Shown here: one piece after another, positions 7,876 through 16,331 of the stretch
Layout of the letters: each line of letters opens with the position of its first letter
How positions within the stretch are numbered: the stretch's first letter is position 1
Assembly: GCA_000158135.1 (NCBI GenBank)
Contig: DS999531.1
Span: forward strand, 47,366 to 98,736
Length of the DNA stretch: 51,371 bases
Direction: 5' to 3'
Source: Rhodobacteraceae bacterium KLH11
GTDB lineage: Bacteria > Pseudomonadota > Alphaproteobacteria > Rhodobacterales > Rhodobacteraceae
Notes under the pieces: model-generated
Seen by the model: the letters and a program-made list of their open reading frames with translations, nothing else
What the model was told of the DNA's origin: nothing
Databases searched by the model: none
Translations under genes and position numbers: made by a program

Positions 7876-9372
7876 CTACTCCTCCAGGCTCAGCGCCACG
7901 AACCGGGGTTCGCCGCCGCGCCGGACCAACAACAGCAGCGACTTGCGACCGGCCTCGCGCGCCTCTTCCATGCGCGCCTCAAGGTCCGAGATCGAGGTCA
8001 CCTTCTGCTGCCCCGCCTCGGTGATCAGATCACCGGCGCGCAGGCCTTTTTCGAAGGCTTCGGATGCCTCATCGACATTTGTCACCAGCAGCCCTTCGGC
8101 GTCAGCGTCCAGCCCCAGCTCTTCCCGCTGCGTATCGCTGAGCGGTGCGATGGTCAGCCCGAGGATATCCTTGTTTTCCTCATCCTGTGCCTCTGGCGCT
8201 TCTTCTTCACCGTTTTCGGCGCGCTCGGCATCCTCGCGACGGCCCAGCGTCACCAGAACGGTCTGCGTGCCACCATCGCGGTGCACAACCACGCGCACGG
8301 ATTTGCCCACGGTGGTCTCGCCCACTTGCCGTACCAGAGCGCGTGTGTCTTCAACTTCAACACCATCAAAGCTGAGGATCACATCCCCGGCCAGCAGCCC
8401 GGCATCCTTGGCCGGACCGTCCGGCACGTCGCTGATCAGCGCGCCGCCGGGTTTGTCCAGCCCCATCGCCTCGGCCATGTCCTCGGTCACGTCCTGAATA
8501 CGCACGCCCAGCCAGCCACGGCGGGTTTCGCCAAACTCACGCAGCTGATCGACCACCTTGGTTACCACGTTCGACGCCATGGAAAAGCCAATCCCGATTG
8601 AGCCACCGGTGGGCGACAGGATCGCGGTATTCACGCCGATCACCTCGCCATTCATATTGAACAACGGCCCGCCCGAGTTTCCCCGGTTGATCGCCGCGTC
8701 GGTCTGGATGTAGTCGTCATAAGATCCGCTCAGCGCCCGGTTACGGGCCGAGATGATCCCGGCCGATACCGAAAACCCCTGCCCCAGCGGGTTGCCCATG
8801 GCGATCACCCAATCGCCCACGCGTGCAACATCGCTATTGCCGAATTTTACATATTTCAGAGGCCCTTCAGCCTCGACCTTAAGCAGCGCGATATCGGTTT
8901 TCTCATCGGTGCCAATCACCTTGGCGGGCAATTCCTTGACCGGTTGCCCATCGCCGGGGAAGAACTCTACCAGAATTTCATCCGCTTCCGCGATGACGTG
9001 GTTGTTGGTGACGATATAGCCATCCTCGGAAATCACAAAACCCGACCCCAGCGCATTGCTGCGGCGCGGTCGGCTTTCATCCCCACCGTCGTCGTTGCGA
9101 TCCTGAAACTCGCGAAAGAAATCCTCGAACGGCGAGCCCTCGGGCACAATCCCCTGCGGCCCCGTCTGCCCTTCGATCAGGGTGCTGGTGGTGATATTCA
9201 CCACCGCCGGGCTGATCTGTTCGGCCAGTGGCGCCAGGCTTTCGCCGCGCGCCTGCGCCGAGACGGATTGCGCCACAACAAGCAGCACCCCCACAAAAGA
9301 CAGCCACATAAGCCGCATCATAACACCAACATCGTCCCGTCGGACGGACACACTGCGCGCTTTAGCCTGCAC
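7876..9372 (-). CDS. degP: DegP/HtrA (Do-like) periplasmic serine protease
   Basis: The 498-residue periplasmic protease/chaperone degrades misfolded envelope proteins. After a signal peptide (hydrophobic core about residues 21-35, cleavage near VSAQA) comes a trypsin-fold domain with the triad His125 (TNNHVI), Asp160 (KTDIALL) and Ser233 (GNSGGPL), then two PDZ domains (about 265-360 and 395-495). I chose the GTG at 9372 because AAGGAG lies 7 bases upstream. The later ATGs at 9321 and 9318, which would give a shorter signal peptide, have a poorer ribosome-binding site. It sits downstream of hflK, hflC and a DUF2065 gene in the same direction, the common alphaproteobacterial envelope quality-control cluster. 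The second IS ends 115 bases past its stop. Confidence 0.93.
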   Translation of the reverse strand: MQAKARSVSVRRDDVGVMMRLMWLSFVGVLLVVAQSVSAQARGESLAPLAEQISPAVVNITTSTLIEGQTGPQGIVPEGSPFEDFFREFQDRNDDGGDESRPRRSNALGSGFVISEDGYIVTNNHVIAEADEILVEFFPGDGQPVKELPAKVIGTDEKTDIALLKVEAEGPLKYVKFGNSDVARVGDWVIAMGNPLGQGFSVSAGIISARNRALSGSYDDYIQTDAAINRGNSGGPLFNMNGEVIGVNTAILSPTGGSIGIGFSMASNVVTKVVDQLREFGETRRGWLGVRIQDVTEDMAEAMGLDKPGGALISDVPDGPAKDAGLLAGDVILSFDGVEVEDTRALVRQVGETTVGKSVRVVVHRDGGTQTVLVTLGRREDAERAENGEEEAPEAQDEENKDILGLTIAPLSDTQREELGLDADAEGLLVTNVDEASEAFEKGLRAGDLITEAGQQKVTSISDLEARMEEAREAGRKSLLLLVRRGGEPRFVALSLEE

Positions 9373-9503
9373 CTGAGGTCTCCTTGTCGAAACATCTAAC
9401 CTGGGCACCGGCAGGGTGCCCTTCTTGGCAACCAATGTAGTCAGTTTGCCCCGGCCCGCAACTCGGGATCGCCCGGAAATCACCGGCACGTGAAATCGTC
9501 GTG

Positions 9504-9698
9504 TCAAAAGCCCAGCTGATAAGCGCCCCAAAGCAGCACCAGACCGCTGACCATACAGAGCAATCCGACCAGCCGTCGTGCCGGTTCCGGCATGGCCCGC
9601 AGCGCCTCAAGCATACGTTCAATAAGCGAAGGGGCCAGCGCATAGGCCAGCCCCTCGACAATCAGTACCAGCCCGAAAGCCAGCAGGATCATAGACAT
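9504..9698 (-). CDS. DUF2065 (YjeT-like) small membrane protein
   Basis: The 64-residue protein has two hydrophobic segments separated by a short charged stretch (EALRAMPEPARR), matching DUF2065 proteins, which typically follow hflC. Its ATG overlaps the hflC stop by one base (TAATG), so it is translationally coupled to HflC. Its function is unknown; the conserved position suggests a link to the HflKC membrane complex. Confidence 0.85.
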   Translation of the reverse strand: MSMILLAFGLVLIVEGLAYALAPSLIERMLEALRAMPEPARRLVGLLCMVSGLVLLWGAYQLGF

Positions 9699-10576
9699 TA
9701 CTGCGATGCCTTCCCGGTGGGAGACTTCAGATAGTTGAAGAACTCTGAATCCGGGCTCAGGATCAGCGAGCTGTTGCCGCCCTGCAGCGCGTTTTCATAA
9801 GCAGAGAGCGAGCGGTAGAATTCAAAGAACTCCTGATCCGCACCATAGGCTTCGGCAAAGATCGCGTTGCGCTCGGCATCGGCCTCACCGCGAATGATCT
9901 CGGCCTCGCGGTTGGCGTCCGAGACCAGCTCGACCACGGTCCGGTCGGCCTGCGCGCGCACACGCTGCGCCGCCTCGTTACCACGGGCGCGTTCGTCGGT
10001 TGCCTCACGTTCCCGCTCGGCCTTCATCCGGTCAAATGTGGCCTCAAGGTTGGCCTGCGGCAGATCGGTTGCTTTCAGGCGCACGTCGATCACGTTGACG
10101 CCCAGCGCCTGCGCTTCGGCAATCGCGCTGTTGCGAATACGCAGCATCAGCGCCGCACGGTCCGAGCTGAGGATATCGCGGGACGAGACCGAACCCAGCA
10201 CCTCGCGCGTTTCAGCACGCAGGATACGATCCAGACGATCCTCTGCCACCGGAATGCCGCCCACGCCAACAGCCTGACGGAACTGATTCAGGTCCGCGAT
10301 CCGATAGCGGGCAAAGGCGTCGACCACCAGACGACGGTCATCCAGCGGCGTCACTTCCAGCGGCTGCACGTCGATTGACAGGATACGGTCATCATAGCGC
10401 ACAACCTCGTCAAAGACCGGCATCTTGAAGGCAAGGCCCGGCTCTTCTTCGATGTTCACAACGCGGCCGAAACGCAGAACAAGTGCGCGTTCGCGTTCAT
10501 CCACGATAAAGATCGAGGACAAGCCCAGCAGCACAAGCGCGATGATCACGATAAGGATAATGGGTGATTTACGCAT
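9698..10576 (-). CDS. hflC: HflC, modulator of FtsH protease
   Basis: The 292-residue SPFH/prohibitin-family protein has one N-terminal membrane anchor (residues 6-27), an SPFH domain (about 25-190) and a long Ala/Glu/Arg-rich coiled coil (about 190-255). With HflK it forms the membrane assembly that encloses and restrains FtsH. The start codon shares one base with the hflK stop (TGATG). Length and motifs (DERERALVLRFGRVV) are typical. Confidence 0.95.
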   Translation of the reverse strand: MRKSPIILIVIIALVLLGLSSIFIVDERERALVLRFGRVVNIEEEPGLAFKMPVFDEVVRYDDRILSIDVQPLEVTPLDDRRLVVDAFARYRIADLNQFRQAVGVGGIPVAEDRLDRILRAETREVLGSVSSRDILSSDRAALMLRIRNSAIAEAQALGVNVIDVRLKATDLPQANLEATFDRMKAEREREATDERARGNEAAQRVRAQADRTVVELVSDANREAEIIRGEADAERNAIFAEAYGADQEFFEFYRSLSAYENALQGGNSSLILSPDSEFFNYLKSPTGKASQ

Positions 10577-11721
10577 CAGTTGCTCTCCCCTGCAGGGTTG
10601 CGGCGCAGTTCATTGAGCGGCAGATAGGGCACGACACCCTGCCCCGAACCTGACGAATTCTCGTCCAGAATGATCTTGTCAACATCACCCAGAACCTGCT
10701 CCATCCGCTCCAGATACAGGCGTTTGCGGGTCACATCCGGTGCTTTGGAGTATTCTTCCAGAACCGCACTGAAACGGCTGGCCTCACCCATGGCGCTGTT
10801 GATCTGCTGCGCACGATAGGCTTCGGCCTGTTCCAGAACCTGCGCAGCTTCACCACGGGCCTCGGCCAATACACGGTTGGCGTAGGCATCGGCCACGTTC
10901 TGCAGCCGGTCACGTTCCTGCGCCGCGGCCTGAACGTCACGGAAGGCCGCGATCACCTCTTGCGGCGGGTCGGCCTTGTCAAAGTTCACACGGATGATGT
11001 TCACACCCGAATCGTAGCTGTCCATGGTCGACTGGATCAGCTCTTGCAGGCGTTCGGCGATGATACCACGATCCCGGTTCAGGATCGGCGCCAGTTCGCT
11101 TTGCGCGATGATCTCGCGCATGGCGGATTCCGACACCGCGCGGATGGTCTGGCGCGGATCACTCAGGTTGAACAGGAACTTCGCCGGGTCGCTGATGTTC
11201 CAGACCACCTGATAATCGATATCGACCACGTTTTCGTCACCGGTCAGCATCAGGCCATCGTCGGTGCTGCGCGCACCGCCCATATCCTCGGTCTGTTCGC
11301 GGGTCACCGGGATGACCTCGGCGGTCACAAAGGGCCACGGTGCCACGTTCAGGCCGGGATTGCCGACCTTGTAGAACTCACCCAGAAACAGCTCAACCGA
11401 CTGTTCTTCGGGCTTGACGGTATAGACACTTGCAGCCAGCCAGAGGCCAACAGCGACCAGAGCGCCAATCGCCACGGTTCCCTTGGTGAAGAGAGGGCCG
11501 CCACCGCCGCCACCTTGGCCGCTGCCACCACGACCGCCGCCGCCACGCCCGCCCATCAGCACGCGCAGCTGCTCCTGACCTTTTTTCATCAGCTCGTCGA
11601 TCTCGGGGATCTGCGGGCTTTCGCCTTCGGGGGGCTTGCGCCCATCCCCGTTATTGCCCCGGTTTCCTCCGCCGCCGGATGAGCCTCCGCCCCCCCAGGG
11701 GCCGCCGCTGTTGCCCGCCAT
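10576..11721 (-). CDS. hflK: HflK, modulator of FtsH protease
   Basis: The 381-residue partner of HflC begins with a Gly-rich, disordered N-terminus (residues 1-75, including GGGGSSGGGG and a GGRGGGGRGG run). A single membrane helix follows (about 83-102), then the SPFH domain and a coiled coil. The start is the ATG giving MAGNSGGPWG; an upstream start 36 bases away lacks support. It is the first gene of the hflK-hflC-DUF2065-degP series. Gor, immediately upstream on the same strand, stops 72 bases before it. Confidence 0.95.
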   Translation of the reverse strand: MAGNSGGPWGGGGSSGGGGNRGNNGDGRKPPEGESPQIPEIDELMKKGQEQLRVLMGGRGGGGRGGSGQGGGGGGPLFTKGTVAIGALVAVGLWLAASVYTVKPEEQSVELFLGEFYKVGNPGLNVAPWPFVTAEVIPVTREQTEDMGGARSTDDGLMLTGDENVVDIDYQVVWNISDPAKFLFNLSDPRQTIRAVSESAMREIIAQSELAPILNRDRGIIAERLQELIQSTMDSYDSGVNIIRVNFDKADPPQEVIAAFRDVQAAAQERDRLQNVADAYANRVLAEARGEAAQVLEQAEAYRAQQINSAMGEASRFSAVLEEYSKAPDVTRKRLYLERMEQVLGDVDKIILDENSSGSGQGVVPYLPLNELRRNPAGESN

Positions 11722-11793
11722 ATGTAACTTTTCCCTTATATTGGACCGTGTGATCACGGGTTCTCTTGTAACGTGTGTACGCGCGCTTGCAAA

Positions 11794-13152
11794 TCAAGCC
11801 GTGCGTACAGGTTGCCGCATTGTCACCAGTTCTTCGGCCATCACCGGATGAACCGCAACCGTGCGGTCGAAATCTTCCTTGGTGGCACCCATCTTCACGG
11901 CGATCCCGGCCAGCTGGATCATTTCACCCGCGCCCGGTGCCACGATATGACAGCCCAGAACCTTGCGCGTGGCCTGGCTCACGATCAGTTTCATCATGAC
12001 CTTCTGCGCACCGCCGGCAAACGCCTTTTGCATCGGCTTGAACGCGGTCGCATAAACCTCGATCTTTTCCTGCGCTGCAGCTTCTTCTTCGCTCAGGCCC
12101 ACGGTGCCCATTTCCGGCTGGGTGAAGATCGCGGTCGGGATCAGTTCGTGATCCACCGGGGTCGGGTTGCCCTTAAACACGGTCTCCACAAAGGCCATTC
12201 CCTCGCGGATTGCCACAGGCGTCAGGTTCACCCGGTCAGTCACATCGCCAATGGCGTAGATCGAGGGCACACCGGTCTGGCTGTATTCGTCGACAATGAT
12301 CTCACCCTTGCGGCCACGCTCAACGCCAATCGCCTCAAGGCCGAGATTGTCGGCATTGGGCGCACGCCCGGTGGCATACATCACCACGTCGAACTGATCC
12401 TCGCTGCCATCGGTGGCTTTGACACGGATCTTGTCGCCGTCTTTGGCCATTTCGACCACGTTGGTTTCAAGCCGCACATCAACACCATTCTGGCGCATCT
12501 CGTCACAGATCAGGTTGCGGGCCTCTTCGTCAAAACCGCGCAGGATTTGCGTGCCACGATAGAACTGAGTGGTCTTGACCCCCAGCCCGTTCATGATCCC
12601 GGCGAATTCGCTGGCAATATAGCCGCCGCCCACGATCAGGATGCTTTCAGGCAGCTTCTCCAGATGGAAAATCTCGTTCGAGGTGATCGCCAGGTCCGAG
12701 CCCGGAAACTCTGGCACAACCGGGCGTCCACCGGTTGCGATCAGGATGTGTTTGGCGGTCTTGCGGGTGCCATCGGCCAGCTCAACCGTATGCGCATCAA
12801 CCACATGGGCGCGCTGGTCAAAGCTTTCGACGCCATTGTTCTTCAGGATATTGCGATAGATGCCTTCCAGCCGGTCCAACTCCGCAACCAGTTTGCCATG
12901 GAAGGTATCCCAGTTGAACGCACCGGGCTGAATATCCCAGCCATAGGCCTGCGCATCGCCAACCATGCCCGAGAACTCGCTGGCGAAAACCATCAGCTTT
13001 TTGGGCACGCAACCCCGGATCACGCAGGTTCCGCCATATCGGTCCTCTTCCGCCAGCGCCACCTTGGCCCCGTTCTCGCCAGCGGCCACACGCGCCGCGC
13101 GCACCCCGCCCGAGCCGCCTCCGATGACGAACAGATCATAGTCAAAGCTCAT
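11794..13152 (-). CDS. gor: Glutathione-disulfide reductase
   Basis: The 452-residue FAD/NADPH flavoenzyme reduces oxidised glutathione in the cytoplasm. The N-terminal dinucleotide fold GGGSGG (11-16) is followed by the redox-active disulfide GGTCVIRGCVPKK (Cys43, Cys48). A second nucleotide fold is GGGYIASEFAG, and the C-terminal interface domain carries HPVMAEE (His435, Glu440), which supplies the catalytic base. The ATG is preceded by AAAGGAA. It lies downstream of rpiA with a possible 36-codon ORF between. Confidence 0.95.
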   Translation of the reverse strand: MSFDYDLFVIGGGSGGVRAARVAAGENGAKVALAEEDRYGGTCVIRGCVPKKLMVFASEFSGMVGDAQAYGWDIQPGAFNWDTFHGKLVAELDRLEGIYRNILKNNGVESFDQRAHVVDAHTVELADGTRKTAKHILIATGGRPVVPEFPGSDLAITSNEIFHLEKLPESILIVGGGYIASEFAGIMNGLGVKTTQFYRGTQILRGFDEEARNLICDEMRQNGVDVRLETNVVEMAKDGDKIRVKATDGSEDQFDVVMYATGRAPNADNLGLEAIGVERGRKGEIIVDEYSQTGVPSIYAIGDVTDRVNLTPVAIREGMAFVETVFKGNPTPVDHELIPTAIFTQPEMGTVGLSEEEAAAQEKIEVYATAFKPMQKAFAGGAQKVMMKLIVSQATRKVLGCHIVAPGAGEMIQLAGIAVKMGATKEDFDRTVAVHPVMAEELVTMRQPVRTA

Positions 13153-13164
13153 ACCGAGTTCCTT

Positions 13165-13275
13165 TTATTCCGCGTGACCAAAATTCTCTGGATATCTGGG
13201 CGCAAATTCCGGCCTGCCAACCCCTGACCGTTGGAATTGCGATATTTCTTCTGCGGCGCGGGGCGCATCCACCAT
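13165..13275 (-). CDS. Possible 36-residue small protein between rpiA and gor
   Basis: ATG at 13275 to TAA at 13165-13167 encodes 36 residues (MVDAPRAAEEISQFQRSGVG then a Pro/aromatic-rich end). It starts 2 bases after the rpiA stop and ends 12 bases before the gor start. The gor ribosome-binding site immediately follows its stop. Spacing favours a real coupled gene, but codon use is mixed (AGG, AGA and ATA occur) and I recognise no family. Confidence 0.3.
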   Translation of the reverse strand: MVDAPRAAEEISQFQRSGVGRPEFAPRYPENFGHAE

Positions 13276-13277
13276 GC

Positions 13278-13931
13278 TCAGTCCGCCAGATCGGAAAACA
13301 GGTTATCCCCGCTTTCACCCAGCAGATCGGTCGCCACAGTTCCCGCGTTCAGATCACGCAGTTCCACCCGACCATTGCCATAGCCAACGATGACCTTGTC
13401 ACAGATATCGATGAACAACCCGTTTTCGACCACGCCGGGGATCTGGTTCAGCACCAGCGCCATCTGGCGGACATTCCCGATCCGCTTGAGGTGCAGGTCA
13501 AGAATATGATTGCCCTCGTCGGTGATCTTGGGCGCCTCACCGTTCATGCGCAGCGTGACCAAAGTGCCCAGCACATCCATCGTATCCAGCGCCTCTTCGA
13601 TCAGGGTGCGGGTGGTCTGCCAGCCAAACGGGATCACCTCGACCGGCAGAGGGAACGCGCCCAGCGTCTCAACCTCTTTGCCCGCATCGGCGATCACCAC
13701 CATCTGATCGCTTGCCGTGGCCACGATCTTTTCCTGCAACAGCGCCGCGCCGCCGCCCTTGATCAGATTGAACTCCTGATCGAACTCATCCGCCCCATCG
13801 ATGGTCAGGTCCAGCCATGCGGCGGTCGAGCCGGTGCCAAGCCCCACGCGCATCCCGCTCTGAACCAGATCAGCGGCACGATGGGCGGCCACATATTTCG
13901 CTTTGTCGATGGGCGACAAATCTTTGATCAT
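13278..13931 (-). CDS. rpiA: Ribose-5-phosphate isomerase A with internal deletion
   Basis: The 217-residue protein is clearly RpiA, the pentose phosphate enzyme interconverting ribose 5-phosphate and ribulose 5-phosphate. Present are GLGTGSTAA (31-38), DGADE (45-49), IKGGGAA with Lys58, and Glu67; by homology to E. coli Asp81, Lys94 and Glu103 these include the catalytic residues. The oddity is the spacing: only about nine residues separate the GTGST loop from DGADE, against about fifty in E. coli. The strand-helix region carrying the substrate-phosphate loop is therefore missing. Rhodobacterales homologues are usually about 260 residues. The reading frame is intact. A functional enzyme seems doubtful. 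Confidence 0.9.
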   Translation of the reverse strand: MIKDLSPIDKAKYVAAHRAADLVQSGMRVGLGTGSTAAWLDLTIDGADEFDQEFNLIKGGGAALLQEKIVATASDQMVVIADAGKEVETLGAFPLPVEVIPFGWQTTRTLIEEALDTMDVLGTLVTLRMNGEAPKITDEGNHILDLHLKRIGNVRQMALVLNQIPGVVENGLFIDICDKVIVGYGNGRVELRDLNAGTVATDLLGESGDNLFSDLAD

Positions 13932-14031
13932 GACAATACCCCCTCAGATATTGACGGACTTATACGGAATGCCCCCGGCAACTGCGAGAGGCAATTCGCC
14001 CCCAACCGTGCTAACATAATACCGAAATACG

Positions 14032-14049
14032 CGTTTCCGATAGGAAACG
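14032..14049. promoter_or_regulatory. Palindromic operator CGTTTCC-GATA-GGAAACG upstream of GST
   Basis: A perfect 7-base inverted repeat with a 4-base spacer lies just before a TATATT hexamer (14061-14066) that resembles a -10 element, 48 bases upstream of the GST start. The position would overlap the -35 region, suggesting a repressor site. The cognate regulator is not in the window. Confidence 0.5.
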
Positions 14050-14096
14050 TCGCAATCAGCTATATATTCATCTGTCAGACACTCTACACAGCCCCC

Positions 14097-14798
14097 ATGG
14101 AATCGCCCTACCGCCTGCATTACGCCCCCGACAACGCCTCGCTGGTGATCCGTTTGGCGTTGGAAGAGATGGGCCTGCCCTATGGCACCGTTCTGGTGGA
14201 CCGCAGTCGGAACGAACAGGATGGTGCGACCTATCGCACGCTCAATCCCAACGGGCTGATCCCGGTGCTGGAAACGCCGCAGGGGCCGATATTCGAAACC
14301 GCGGCGATCCTGCTGTGGCTGGCTGACACGCATGATCAAATGGCCCCGGCCCCCGAAACCCCGGATCGGGCGGCGTTCCTGAAATGGCTGTTCTTTACCT
14401 CAAACACCCTGCATGCCGATCTGCGCATCCTGTTTTACGCCGAGAAATACATCGCGCCCGAACAGGGCGACGCGCTGCGCGCAGGGATTCGCCCCCGACT
14501 GCGCCAGCATCTGCAGCTGCTGGAGGGTCTGGCGCAACAGGCCCCCGGTTGGTTCTCTGCCGATCACGTCTCGGTTCTGACCCTCTATGTCGCCTGCATG
14601 ATGCGCTGGATGGCGCTTTATCCTGCACAGGTCGATCGCAGCTGGTATCAACTGGCTGATACGCCCCGTCTCCGGGAAATTCTGACACAGCTTGAACTGC
14701 GCCCCTCGACCCGCGCGGCCATCGCCGCCGAGGGGCTGGGTGCCACGCCCTTTACCTCACCAACTTACGCCAACCCTCCAGAAGGCTCAGCTATCTGA
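14097..14798 (+). CDS. Glutathione S-transferase family protein
   Basis: The 233-residue protein has an N-terminal thioredoxin-like GST domain (LHYAPDNASLVIRLALEEMG, NPNGLIPVLE with the conserved cis-Pro, ETAAILLWLAD) and an all-helical C-terminal domain. These enzymes conjugate or reduce electrophiles with glutathione; the substrate is unknown. The ATG at 14097 marks the domain start; the frame is open further upstream, but that region holds the promoter and operator. The stop is one base from the sdaA start (TGATATG), so the two are probably coupled. Confidence 0.85.
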   Translation: MESPYRLHYAPDNASLVIRLALEEMGLPYGTVLVDRSRNEQDGATYRTLNPNGLIPVLETPQGPIFETAAILLWLADTHDQMAPAPETPDRAAFLKWLFFTSNTLHADLRILFYAEKYIAPEQGDALRAGIRPRLRQHLQLLEGLAQQAPGWFSADHVSVLTLYVACMMRWMALYPAQVDRSWYQLADTPRLREILTQLELRPSTRAAIAAEGLGATPFTSPTYANPPEGSAI

Positions 14799-14799
14799 T

Positions 14800-16173
14800 A
14801 TGTTTCTCTCTGTTTTTGATATGTTCAAAGTGGGCATTGGCCCGTCCTCGTCACACACGATGGGTCCGATGGTGGCCGCCGCGCGGTTCCTTGACCTGAT
14901 GCGCGCCTCACCTTTCGAATTTGCGGGCCTGCGCGGATCGCTGCACGGATCGCTGGCCTTTACCGGCGTCGGTCACGCCACGGATCGCGCCACGATCCTG
15001 GGGCTCGCCGGGTTCGTGCCCGACACCTATGACAATGACAAGGCCGAGGCCGCGCTGGCCCAGATCAGCGACACTGGCACCGTTACGCCCGAAGACCTGC
15101 CGACGCTGCGTTTCGATCCCAAGGCCGACCTGATCTTTGACTATGACACCCCCCTGCCCGGTCACGCCAACGGAATGATCCTGATGGCCACCGACGCGCA
15201 GGGCGATGTCATCCTGCGACAGGTCTATTACTCGATCGGCGGTGGCTTTGTCCTGACCGAAGAAGAGCTGGCCGAAGGCAAAGCAACCGAAGAAGGTGAT
15301 CCGGTTCCCTTCCCGTTCAAATCCGCCGCTGAAATGCTCGAGATGGCCAAAGCCCATGGCAAGAGCATCGCTCAGATGAAGCGCGAAAACGAGATCTCGC
15401 GGGGCTGTTCCGAAAGCTTTGCCAAAGGTTCGGCGCGTCTGTGGCAGGTGATGAACAACTGCATTGAACGCGGCCTCAGGACTGATGGCATCCTGCCCGG
15501 CGGGCTGAACGTGCGCCGCCGCGCCAAACGTATCCATGATGCGCTGGTCGCCGAACGCGGCCTGAACCAGAGCGCGCCGCACACCATCAATGACTGGATG
15601 AGCGTCTATGCCATGGCCGTGAACGAGGAAAACGCCGCCGGGGGTCAGGTTGTCACCGCGCCCACCAACGGCGCGGCGGGCGTGTTGCCCTCGGTCCTGC
15701 GCTATTATCTTGATCACGTGCCCGGTGCCTCTGAAAGCCATATCGAAGATTTCCTGCTGACTGCCGCCGCCATTGGCGGGCTGGTCAAGTTCAACGCCTC
15801 GATCTCGGGTGCCGAAGCGGGCTGTCAGGCTGAGGTCGGCAGCGCCTCGGCCATGGCGGCCGCAGGCATGTGCGCGGTGATGGGCGGCACCCCGGAACAG
15901 GTCGAAAACGCGGCCGAAATCGCGCTGGAGCATCACCTTGGCATGACCTGCGACCCGGTGGCGGGCCTTGTGCAGGTGCCTTGTATCGAACGCAACGGTC
16001 TGGCCGCGATCAAGGCCGTCTCGGCGGCGTCGCTGGCCTTGCGCGGGGATGGCAATCACTTCATGCCTCTGGACTCGGCCATTGAAACCATGCGCCAGAC
16101 CGGCGAGGATATGCACGCGAAGTACAAAGAGACGTCACTGGGCGGTCTGGCGGTCAATATTCCAAACTGCTGA
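14800..16173 (+). CDS. sdaA: L-serine ammonia-lyase (iron-sulfur type)
   Basis: The 457-residue single-chain L-serine dehydratase converts serine to pyruvate and ammonia with a [4Fe-4S] cluster. The beta domain starts with [14 protein letters not shown] (residues about 11-24). The alpha domain has the cluster region with [16 protein letters not shown] and [13 protein letters not shown], giving the expected conserved cysteines. The start at 14800 begins [10 protein letters not shown], the typical family N-terminus. It lies one base after the GST stop. Confidence 0.95.
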   Translation: MFLSVFDMFKVGIGPSSSHTMGPMVAAARFLDLMRASPFEFAGLRGSLHGSLAFTGVGHATDRATILGLAGFVPDTYDNDKAEAALAQISDTGTVTPEDLPTLRFDPKADLIFDYDTPLPGHANGMILMATDAQGDVILRQVYYSIGGGFVLTEEELAEGKATEEGDPVPFPFKSAAEMLEMAKAHGKSIAQMKRENEISRGCSESFAKGSARLWQVMNNCIERGLRTDGILPGGLNVRRRAKRIHDALVAERGLNQSAPHTINDWMSVYAMAVNEENAAGGQVVTAPTNGAAGVLPSVLRYYLDHVPGASESHIEDFLLTAAAIGGLVKFNASISGAEAGCQAEVGSASAMAAAGMCAVMGGTPEQVENAAEIALEHHLGMTCDPVAGLVQVPCIERNGLAAIKAVSAASLALRGDGNHFMPLDSAIETMRQTGEDMHAKYKETSLGGLAVNIPNC

Positions 16174-16331
16174 GCTGGCAATAAGATCAGGAAAGGGCGA
16201 CTTGCGCAGGCATTGCCAACGCAGGACCGCCGGGTACAGGATCGTCCTGCCCGAACACCAAGCTGCCGGGCCCGGGCCATACCAGGCTTCCGCCCTTTCC
16301 ACCCCGGTGCGAAAGCGCTAGCGTCGCGGCC

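Noticed and set aside
9318..9531. Longer degP start near 9531
   Set aside because: The added N-terminal part would precede the signal peptide without function and lacks a good ribosome-binding site; GTG at 9372 has AAGGAG at 7 bases.
11773..13227. 484-codon open frame antisense to gor
   Set aside because: It mirrors the complete, motif-rich gor gene on the other strand; such long antisense frames are common in GC-rich genes.
14908..16116. 402-codon frame antisense to sdaA
   Set aside because: Same reason: sdaA is complete with its cluster cysteines; the antisense frame has no family features.
16192..16310. GGAAAGGGCG and CGCCCTTTCC inverted pair between sdaA and the DMT gene
   Set aside because: The arms are about 90 bases apart without a T run, so a terminator or operator role is weakly supported.
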